A stretch of 39,743 bases of DNA, from positions 1 to 39,743 of the forward strand of contig NZ_LZIC01000106.1 in assembly GCF_001667185.1 (NCBI RefSeq), read 5' to 3'. The notes beneath the pieces are model-generated. The model did not search any database, was not told where the DNA came from, and saw only the letters and a list, made by a program, of their open reading frames with translations. This DNA comes from Mycobacterium sp. 852002-50816_SCH5313054-b. GTDB lineage: Bacteria > Actinomycetota > Actinomycetes > Mycobacteriales > Mycobacteriaceae. Below, one piece after another: positions 33,771 to 39,743 of this stretch; position 1 is the stretch's first letter, and each line of letters starts with the position of its first letter. The position numbers and the translations under genes were made by a program.

Positions 33771-34802
33771 GTGTTCACTGCACCGGAAATGACTACGGGA
33801 ACAAATGCGTATCGCGCGACCACCGAGGCGTCTTTACGGCTCCTGGATGCGAAGCGCGAGGACTATGTCGAACGCACGGTCGTCACGAGTGATGGCGTGC
33901 GGCTGGCGGTCCGGGACCACAACCCCGCCGGTCGCGACCACACCGTGGTCCTGCTGCACGGCCTTTGCCTGACCCAGGCGAGTTGGGAACTGCAGGTCCG
34001 TCATCTGAAGCGTCAGTGGGGCAACCGGATACGGATCATCACCTACGATCACCGCGGCCACGGCGCATCGACCGGTGCCGACATGCACACGTACCGGATC
34101 GATCGGCTCGCCGCCGACCTTGCCGATTTCCTGACCATCTTGCGGGTGACCGGTCCGCTCACGCTGGCCGGTCACTCGATGGGCGGGATGACGGCGCTCG
34201 CATACCTGGGCCGTCCCGCCGCCGATCGTCCGGTGGAACCGCAGGGCCTCGTCCTGGTCGCCACCGCGGCGGGCCGGCTCGCCGAGCGCGGACTCGGCCG
34301 CTTGCTGGGCACCCGCGCGACGGAGATGGTGTTCGACCTCGTCCACCACCTGCCCCGGCGCGCCATGGATAGGGCGATCAAGGGTGTTGTGCGGCCCGTC
34401 TTCGACGGTGGGATCAAGCTTTCCGGGGCCGACCGAGGCGGGGCCGCCGCACTCACGGCGTCCGCAATCCGCTCGGTGTCGTTGGCGACCGCGGCCGGAT
34501 TCCTGCCCAGTCTGAAGCGATATGACCAGTACGCCGCGCTGGCCTCCATCGTCGCCAACACGATCGTCATCAGCGGGGGAGCGGACAAGACGACTCCGGC
34601 CGAGCACGCGCGTGACATCGCCGCGGCCATCCCGGACGCCACCCACCTGCACCGGCCCAGCGCCGGACACATGCTGCTGGGCGAGCATCCCGCGGTGCGT
34701 CGGCGAGGCCATCGACCGCGTCATGGGCATACCGGCCTTGTCGGTGCGCGTCATGGCCAGTTGAATCCGGGCGCGGCCGCGTTCAGAACGCGAAGCGATT
34801 GA
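33771..34802 (+). CDS. Alpha/beta hydrolase, C terminus frameshifted
   Basis: An alpha/beta hydrolase read here as 343 residues, with HGLCLT, YDHRGHGAST, nucleophile Ser in AGHSMGGMTAL, acid Asp in ISGGADKTTP, and His in PSAGHMLLGEHP. After GEHPAV the frame drops into a basic low-complexity run. The +1 frame continues VGEAIDRVMGIPALSVRVMA and stops at 34764, which fits the family and leaves an 18-base gap before the next gene instead of a 20-base overlap. One extra base near 34695-34700 explains both. GTG 33771 follows AGGAG by 8 bases. The catalytic triad is upstream of the shift, so activity may survive. Substrate is unknown. Confidence 0.85.
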   Translation: MFTAPEMTTGTNAYRATTEASLRLLDAKREDYVERTVVTSDGVRLAVRDHNPAGRDHTVVLLHGLCLTQASWELQVRHLKRQWGNRIRIITYDHRGHGASTGADMHTYRIDRLAADLADFLTILRVTGPLTLAGHSMGGMTALAYLGRPAADRPVEPQGLVLVATAAGRLAERGLGRLLGTRATEMVFDLVHHLPRRAMDRAIKGVVRPVFDGGIKLSGADRGGAAALTASAIRSVSLATAAGFLPSLKRYDQYAALASIVANTIVISGGADKTTPAEHARDIAAAIPDATHLHRPSAGHMLLGEHPAVRRRGHRPRHGHTGLVGARHGQLNPGAAAFRTRSD

Positions 34803-35604
34803 GCACGTCGTAGTTCCGCATCGGCGTGGCGTTGACCAACCGCCACAACAGCCGCACCGGCGCCGAAGGTATGCGGTCGCAGAGCGCCCCCACGAAGGAC
34901 TGCTCGAGGAGTCGCAGCCGCGGGTTCCACTGCTCGAGTTCCCGTGCGTCGCGGATGCCCCACTTGGTGATGCCCTTGGTGAAGAGCTTGGACAGCCGCG
35001 GCCCCATCGGCGATACGGTGTCGAAGGCGAGCTCGCCGCCGCCACAGCGATCCGTGATGCGTTGCAGCAGCGCACGCACCTGGGGCTCGGTCAGATACAT
35101 GACGAGCCCCTCGGCGACCATCAGTGTCGGGCGATCGGTGGGCACCTCATCCAGCCACGCTTCATCGGTCACCGACGAGCCGATCATCCGGTAGCCGTCG
35201 CGGTCGTCGTACAGCTTGCGCCGCAACGCGATCACTGCTGGTTGGTCGACGTCGAACCACCGCACGGTGTCCGGCGGTTTCAGCCGGAACGCCCGGGTGT
35301 CCATTCCGCAGCCGAGGTGCAGCACGACGGCGTCCGGATGGCGGCGCAGGAAGTCGGCGCTCCAGTCGTCGAGCTGCCTGGCGCGCATGGTGACCATGTA
35401 CTGGTTGGATCCCGGCCGCATGGCGCGACGCATGCGCGGCCAGTCGTATTCGATGCGGTCCACCGCCTCGGCGGCCGCCGTGTCGCCCAGAATCGGTGCC
35501 GGCGAACCGCTTTCGTACGCCCGCAGGTACAGCGTGCACAGGTTCGTCCACTCCACCGATCCCCACGCCACGTCGCTGAAGTCGACCTTGCCCGCTGTCG
35601 TCAT
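34783..35604 (-). CDS. Class I SAM-dependent methyltransferase (LCM/PPM family)
   Basis: A 273-residue SAM-dependent methyltransferase of the LCMT/Ppm-like group, which is expanded in mycobacteria. SAM-binding motif VVLHLGCGMDTRAFRL is near residue 95, followed by WFDVDQPAVIALRR and LMVAEGLVMYLTEPQVRALL. ATG 35604 overlaps the GbsR/MarR stop (ATGA), so the regulator and methyltransferase form one operon. Acceptor unknown; O-methylation is typical of the group. The sequence is complete and intact. Confidence 0.9.
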   Translation of the reverse strand: MTTAGKVDFSDVAWGSVEWTNLCTLYLRAYESGSPAPILGDTAAAEAVDRIEYDWPRMRRAMRPGSNQYMVTMRARQLDDWSADFLRRHPDAVVLHLGCGMDTRAFRLKPPDTVRWFDVDQPAVIALRRKLYDDRDGYRMIGSSVTDEAWLDEVPTDRPTLMVAEGLVMYLTEPQVRALLQRITDRCGGGELAFDTVSPMGPRLSKLFTKGITKWGIRDARELEQWNPRLRLLEQSFVGALCDRIPSAPVRLLWRLVNATPMRNYDVLNRFAF

Positions 35605-36071
35605 CGCCGTTTCCTTCCCTCCCGGTATTCGGTCCACATCCGCATCAGCTGGTCGCGGTAGTCGCGGGTGCAGAACTCGCAGAAATCGCGGAAGTCCTCG
35701 ACCCGCTGCCGCTGCTCGGCGCGGTCCGCACCCAGCATCGACAGCGCGAAGTCGGCGGGCTCGATGCCCAGCCGCATCAGCGACAGCTGCGTTTCCATCA
35801 CGCTGGTGAACCCGCCCGGGGTGACCCGGTAGAGATGTTGACGGTTCGGGCTCGGCGACCGCTCGATCATCCCGCCTTCCAGCAGCTGCCGGGCGACGGT
35901 GCTGACCGACGCCTTGCTCACCGAAAGCGCGCCGGCCAGTTCGGTCAACGACTGCTGTGGCGGATCACAGATCAGCAGCCACCCGTATACCCGGCCCATG
36001 GTGCGGGTGGCGCCGAGGAGCTCGAAGAACAACCCAAGGCGGTCGACGAATTCGGTTTCTTCCGGTGACAT
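35601..36071 (-). CDS. GbsR/MarR family transcriptional regulator
   Basis: A 156-residue regulator of the GbsR branch of the MarR family. The winged HTH reads GRVYGWLLICDPPQQSLTEL, AGALSVSKASVSTVARQLLE and GMIERSPSPNRQHLYRVTP, followed by a helical C-terminal part. GGAGG is not seen, and the ATG at 36071 is the only convincing start. It is the first gene of the operon with the methyltransferase and has a near-perfect 18-bp palindrome 17-34 bases upstream, so autorepression is likely. Confidence 0.9.
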   Translation of the reverse strand: MSPEETEFVDRLGLFFELLGATRTMGRVYGWLLICDPPQQSLTELAGALSVSKASVSTVARQLLEGGMIERSPSPNRQHLYRVTPGGFTSVMETQLSLMRLGIEPADFALSMLGADRAEQRQRVEDFRDFCEFCTRDYRDQLMRMWTEYREGRKRR

Positions 36072-36087
36072 GGCCCTCGATTAGTTC

Positions 36088-36105
36088 GTTCAGTACATAC
36101 TAAAC
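36088..36105. promoter_or_regulatory. Probable GbsR/MarR operator
   Basis: GTTCAGTA-CA-TACTAAAC is an 18-bp inverted repeat with 7 of 8 half-site bases matching. Its centre AGTACATACT is close to a perfect palindrome. It lies in an AT-rich stretch 17-34 bases upstream of the regulator's start, where the promoter should be, and is 51 bases from the end of the neighbouring gene. This fits autoregulation by the MarR-type protein. Confidence 0.65.
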
Positions 36106-36156
36106 GTAGGCTATAACACCGGCCGGGTTATGGAAACCCAGAATCCGAGCGACCGA

Positions 36157-37176
36157 TCAGAGGTCGGATGCCAGCCGCCGCAGGATGTCGGTCGCGGGTT
36201 CGGCGGTGGCGTGCCGGTACCCGGTGCCCGCCCACAGGTGGACGTAGTCGGGTTTCCCTGCCGCAGCGGCCGCCTTGCGCATCCCGGTGGTCAGGTGGTG
36301 AATCGCCGGATAGCCCAGCGGCGCCTGGGCTTCGTGGGCGTCGATGAACGCGTTGCGCAGCCCGCGCGCCGGGCGGCCGGTGAAGGCCCGGGTGATCACC
36401 GTCTCGGTGTACGCGGGATCAGTCAGGGCCGCCTGGTGGGTGGCCGACGCGCCGCTCTCGGTGGCGCGCAGCAGAACGGTGCCGACGACGGCCGCCGTGG
36501 CGCCCGCGCGGATCACCTCGGCCACCGCGGCGGGGGTTGCCAGCCCGCCGGCGGCCATGATCGGCACCGGAACGGTCGCCACGACCTGCTTGACGAGATC
36601 GGCGATCGCCACGGACCGCAAGGGCTGGCGCGGCGACAGCGTGCCCGAATGGCCGCCGGCGGCGGCCGCCTGCACGGCGAGCATGTCGACCCCGGCCTCG
36701 TGGGCCAGCGCCGCCTCTTCGGGAGTTGTCACCGTCTGGACCACGGTGGTGTCGGCGCGTTGCAAGGCCGCGATGACATCGCGCGACGGTATCCCGAACG
36801 TGAACGACACCATCGGCACCGGGTGCTCGAGCAACAGCGCGATTTTCTCGTCGAACCCGTCGATGTCCTCGATCGGCTCCACCGGCAGGGTGAGGCCAAA
36901 TTGGTCGGCATCCTGCTGCACGATGGCAGCGTAGGTCCGGTAGTTGTCGGGATCGACCGGCAGCGGGTTGGGCGCAAACAGGTTGATGCCGAACGGAATC
37001 CCCTCGGCGCGGACCTTCTCGAGCTCCGCTTCGACGGCCCCCACGGTCTTGTAGCCGGCCGCCAACATGCCCAGGGCGCCGGCCCGGGTCGCGGCCGACA
37101 CCATGGCCGGGGTGGTGGGACCGCCCGACATCGGGGCGGCGACCAGCGGAATGGACATCCCGAACTGTGCCAGCAT
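36157..37176 (-). CDS. Nitronate monooxygenase (2-nitropropane dioxygenase family)
   Basis: A 339-residue FMN-dependent TIM-barrel enzyme. LVAAPMSGGPTTPAMVSAA begins the barrel, GGHSG carries the catalytic His, and AAGGLATPAAVAEVIRAGA and AAVVGTVLLRATESGA form the FMN phosphate site. Length matches nitronate monooxygenases, which oxidise alkyl nitronates such as propionate 3-nitronate. No ribosome site is clear before the ATG at 37176. It is a single gene divergent from the sulfatase (66-base gap), so a shared regulatory region is possible. Confidence 0.9.
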   Translation of the reverse strand: MLAQFGMSIPLVAAPMSGGPTTPAMVSAATRAGALGMLAAGYKTVGAVEAELEKVRAEGIPFGINLFAPNPLPVDPDNYRTYAAIVQQDADQFGLTLPVEPIEDIDGFDEKIALLLEHPVPMVSFTFGIPSRDVIAALQRADTTVVQTVTTPEEAALAHEAGVDMLAVQAAAAGGHSGTLSPRQPLRSVAIADLVKQVVATVPVPIMAAGGLATPAAVAEVIRAGATAAVVGTVLLRATESGASATHQAALTDPAYTETVITRAFTGRPARGLRNAFIDAHEAQAPLGYPAIHHLTTGMRKAAAAAGKPDYVHLWAGTGYRHATAEPATDILRRLASDL

Positions 37177-37242
37177 TCAACGACAATATCCGCGCCGCCG
37201 CGGCGTTCCCTCCCGGCGCCGGACCTGACAGGATGCTTCAGC

Positions 37243-38844
37243 GTGAAGCGACCCAACTTTCTCGTGATCGTGGCGGACGACCTCGGGTTTTCCGACATCG
37301 GCGCGTTCGGCGGCGAGATCAACACGCCCAACCTGGATCGGCTGGCCTACGCGGGCGTGCGGTTCACCGATTTTCACTCCGCGCCGGCGTGCTCGCCCAC
37401 CCGGGCGATGCTGTTGACCGGCACCGACCACCACATCGCCGGTATCGGTACGATGCTCGAGGTCGCGATGCCCGGATTTCAGGGCGCGCCCGGCTACGAG
37501 GGCTACCTGAACGACCGGGTCGTGGCCTTGCCCGAGCTGCTGCGCGACGCCGGGTACCTGACGCTGATGTCGGGTAAGTGGCACCTCGGTGGCACCATCG
37601 AGACCTCCCCGTCGGCCCGTGGCTTCGAGCGTTCCTTCGCGTTGCTCCCGGCCGGCGCCAGCCATTACGGCCCGGGCGCGGGCGGCGGGTTCTCGCCGGT
37701 GGCAACGCTTTACACCGAGGACGACCGCTTCGTCGGTGTGGGTGACGACTTCTATTCGTCCGACTTCTACGCCGACACCCTGCTGCGGTACCTTCGCGAG
37801 CGTCCCCCGGAGGACGACCGGCCCTTTTTTGCCTACCTGCCCTTTCAGGCGCCGCACTGGCCGTTGCAGGCGCCGGACGAATCCATCGCGCCGTATCGCG
37901 GCCGCTACGACGACGGCCCCGATGCATTGCGCCAGGCCCGCCTCGATGCGCTCAAGAAGCTCGGCCTGTGCCCGCCCGACGTGGCGGCGCACCCCGTCGT
38001 CGCCGACGGCGCTCCCGAGTGGGACGACATGACCGACGACGAGCGCGCGCGTTCGGCCCGCAGCATGGAGGTCTACGCCGGGATGGTCGACCGGATGGAT
38101 CACAACATCGGGCGGGTGATCGACTACCTGGCCGGCACGGGCGAGCTGGACGACACCGTGGTGATCTTCTTGTCCGACAACGGCGCGGAGGGCGCGATGG
38201 TCGAGGCGATGCCGCTGCGGGGCGCCGAAATCGTTGCGCAGATCGAAAGGTATTGCGACAACAGCCTCGACAACCTCGGCGGGCCCACCTCGTTCATCTG
38301 GTACGGCCCGCGCTGGGCGCAGGCCGCCACGGCGCCGTCGCGCCTGCACAAGGCGTTCACCACCGAAGGCGGGATTCGGGTGGTGGGCTTCATGACGTGG
38401 CCGGGGTTTGCCCGGCAGGCCGAGATCGGCACGGCGTTCACCACCGTGATGGACATCGCCCCGACCGTGCTCGAGCTCGCGGGTATCACCCATCCCGGCA
38501 CCACCTACCGGGGCCGCGAGGTCGAACCCATGCGGGGCCGCTCGCTGCTGCCGTATCTGTCGGGTGACAGCGAGCAGGTCCATGGCGACGAAACCGGCAC
38601 GGGCTGGGAGTTGTTCGGCCGCCGCGCGATTCGACAGGGCGATTGGAAGGCCGTCTATCTGCCCGCGCCGTACGGTCCGGGAGCCTGGCAGCTCTACGAC
38701 CTGTCCGGCGACCCCGGCGAGATCGACGATCTCGCCGCTTCACGGCCCGACAAGCTGGCCGACCTGCTGGCGCTGTGGGACCGCTACGTCGAGGAAACGG
38801 GCGTGATACTCGGGCCGGTCTCGGTGTTCGACGCCGACCGGTAG
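37243..38844 (+). CDS. Arylsulfatase-like sulfatase
   Basis: A 533-residue sulfatase that would hydrolyse sulfate esters using a formylglycine. The Cys to be modified is Cys50 in APACSPTRAMLLTG (CxPxR). Metal ligands Asp12 and Asp13 are in VADDLGFSD, a second metal Asp and Asn in LSDNGAEG, and a Lys/His in GKWHLGG. The GTG at 37243 is the only start that leaves the DxD metal motif near the N terminus, and AGGA is about 10 bases before it. A formylglycine-generating enzyme must be encoded elsewhere. Sterol, aryl or lipid sulfate is the possible substrate. Confidence 0.93.
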   Translation: MKRPNFLVIVADDLGFSDIGAFGGEINTPNLDRLAYAGVRFTDFHSAPACSPTRAMLLTGTDHHIAGIGTMLEVAMPGFQGAPGYEGYLNDRVVALPELLRDAGYLTLMSGKWHLGGTIETSPSARGFERSFALLPAGASHYGPGAGGGFSPVATLYTEDDRFVGVGDDFYSSDFYADTLLRYLRERPPEDDRPFFAYLPFQAPHWPLQAPDESIAPYRGRYDDGPDALRQARLDALKKLGLCPPDVAAHPVVADGAPEWDDMTDDERARSARSMEVYAGMVDRMDHNIGRVIDYLAGTGELDDTVVIFLSDNGAEGAMVEAMPLRGAEIVAQIERYCDNSLDNLGGPTSFIWYGPRWAQAATAPSRLHKAFTTEGGIRVVGFMTWPGFARQAEIGTAFTTVMDIAPTVLELAGITHPGTTYRGREVEPMRGRSLLPYLSGDSEQVHGDETGTGWELFGRRAIRQGDWKAVYLPAPYGPGAWQLYDLSGDPGEIDDLAASRPDKLADLLALWDRYVEETGVILGPVSVFDADR

Positions 38845-38929
38845 CAGCACAGCCCTCACAGGAAACGGCAAGGCGGGTCGGTTATCTTCGGCGGGTATTT
38901 TTGTGACTGTGCGGGTCGGAGGGGTGGGC

Positions 38930-39743
38930 ATGACGTCGGGCATCGAGAAGTCCATGGCAGCCGTCGATCTCGACACGATGACCGCGGCCAGGGAGACGCT
39001 CGAGGACTACACCCTGCGGTTCGCGCCGCGCAGCTACCGGCGGTGGTCCACGGCGGTGGTGGGCATCTCGGCCCTTGGCGGCATCGCGTACCTCGCCGAC
39101 TTCGCGATCGGCGCGAACATCGGGATCTCCTATGGCACCGGAAACGCCTTGGGCGGCATCGGGATCTTCGCCGTCGTGATCTTCCTGACCGGATTGCCGC
39201 TGGCCTATTACGCCGCGCGCTACAACATCGATTTGGATCTCATCACCCGCGGCAGCGGCTTCGGGTACTACGGCTCGGTGGTCACCAACGTCATCTTCGC
39301 GACCTTTACGTTCATCTTCTTCGCGCTCGAGGGCTCGATCATGGCCCAGGGTCTCCAGCTGGGCCTGCACCTGCCGCTGTGGTTGGGCTACGCCTGCTCG
39401 ACGCTGCTCATCTTTCCGCTGGTGATCTACGGCATGAAAGTCCTCTCCCGGCTTCAGGTTTGGACCACGCCGCTCTGGCTGATCCTGATGGTGGTGCCGT
39501 TCGCCTACCTGCTGGTCGGCCACCCCGACTCGATCGGCCAGTTCTTCGCCTACGGCGGCCGCGCGGGTAACGGCCAAATGAACATCGGCTCAACATTGTT
39601 GGCGGCCGGCGTCTGCCTGTCGCTGATCGCCCAGATCGCCGAACAGGTCGACTACCTTCGCTTCATGCCGCCCCGAAGACGACCCAGCCGGGGCCTGCCA
39701 GCAGCATCCAGGTCCACCAGCTCCGGGAATTGGTCGGGGTCCG
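38930..39743 (+). CDS. NCS1-type (purine/cytosine-like) permease, disrupted at the window end
   Basis: The N-terminal ~248 residues of an NCS1-family permease. GGAGG lies 8 bases before the ATG at 38930. A cytoplasmic lead (ETLEDYTLRFAPRSYRRWST) is followed by membrane segments such as TAVVGISALGGIAYLADFAI, GIFAVVIFLTGLPLAYYAA, FATFTFIFFALEGSIMAQGL and LWLILMVVPFAYLLVG. The frame is good to the Met-Pro-Pro codons near 39667-39673, then the rest of the plus strand reads as unrelated basic residues. The reverse complement of 39674-39743 restores the protein (LLAGPGWVVFGA-like end), so the gene is interrupted by an inverted segment. Substrate is unknown; the sulfatase lies immediately upstream. 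Confidence 0.85.
   Translation, partial: MTSGIEKSMAAVDLDTMTAARETLEDYTLRFAPRSYRRWSTAVVGISALGGIAYLADFAIGANIGISYGTGNALGGIGIFAVVIFLTGLPLAYYAARYNIDLDLITRGSGFGYYGSVVTNVIFATFTFIFFALEGSIMAQGLQLGLHLPLWLGYACSTLLIFPLVIYGMKVLSRLQVWTTPLWLILMVVPFAYLLVGHPDSIGQFFAYGGRAGNGQMNIGSTLLAAGVCLSLIAQIAEQVDYLRFMPPRRRPSRGLPAASRSTSSGNWSGS
39667..39743 (+). other. Inverted terminal segment within the permease gene
   Basis: The permease frame breaks at GCCGCCCCG (39667-39675). Reading 39674-39743 in reverse complement gives RTPTNSRSWWTWMLLAGPGW then VVF, which continues the permease at exactly the right frame. The expected right-hand boundary, CGGGGCGG, would lie just past the last base of the window, so the segment is bounded by short inverted repeats. 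This is either a micro-inversion or a fold-back junction produced in library or assembly, at the very end of the sequence. Confidence 0.65.

Noticed and set aside
1..39743. Mobile elements, CRISPR arrays, tRNA and rRNA genes
   Set aside because: No transposase or integrase motif, no regularly spaced direct repeats with spacers and no cloverleaf or rRNA stretch was seen by eye.

Overview
The window looks like a slow-growing Mycobacterium, probably related to the M. avium complex. It is very GC-rich, starts many genes at GTG, carries a homologue of M. tuberculosis Rv1747 (two FHA domains plus an ABC transporter), and is packed with lipid and steroid catabolic families (HsaA/C/D-like, KstD-like, FadE pairs, a FadD17-like ligase). 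No tRNA, rRNA, transposase or CRISPR array was seen. Species assignment is inference from gene content.

Region A (1-8.3 kb) is a steroid-ring-like degradation cluster. On the minus strand lie an HsaA-like monooxygenase, an HsaC-like extradiol dioxygenase, a KstD-superfamily flavoprotein, an IclR regulator, an SDR and a frameshifted KstD. A SnoaL-like protein diverges from this set, followed by an HsaD-like hydrolase, a second SnoaL-like protein and a small orphan gene. Together these cover ring dehydrogenation, hydroxylation, meta-cleavage and C-C hydrolysis, but no HsaB-type reductase is present. Region B (8.3-18 kb) is mixed: an F420/PPOX protein, a molybdopterin oxidoreductase, an SDR, an HSL-type esterase, a frameshifted Rv1747 homologue, an unlisted 54-residue gene, and a TetR regulator paired with a ferritin-like protein.

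Region C (18.1-27.1 kb) is one tight plus-strand operon of nine overlapping or nearly abutting genes: two acyl-CoA dehydrogenases, a FAS1/MaoC-like dehydratase, a MaoC hydratase, a thiolase-fold protein lacking the usual Cys, a DUF35 protein lacking its zinc cysteines, an esterase, a Baeyer-Villiger-type monooxygenase with an altered fingerprint, and a FadD17-like ligase. It resembles the cholesterol igr operon (chsE1/E2-chsH1/H2-ltp2) with ChsH2 split into separate proteins. This is the best candidate here for an undescribed pathway.

Region D (27.1-39.7 kb) holds an EamA-like transporter behind a nested hairpin, small membrane and secreted proteins, a ligase / class II aldolase / amidohydrolase operon, an alpha/beta hydrolase with a 3' frameshift, a GbsR/MarR regulator plus methyltransferase operon with a clear operator, a nitronate monooxygenase, a sulfatase and an NCS1-type permease.

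Two structural points stand out. A ~95-bp element with identical 20-44-20 spacing of GTGTGC/GCACAC boxes occurs twice, each time just after a stop codon. At both ends of the window the last ~70-90 bases are inverted relative to the gene they interrupt, which points to fold-back junctions at contig edges or to micro-inversions.
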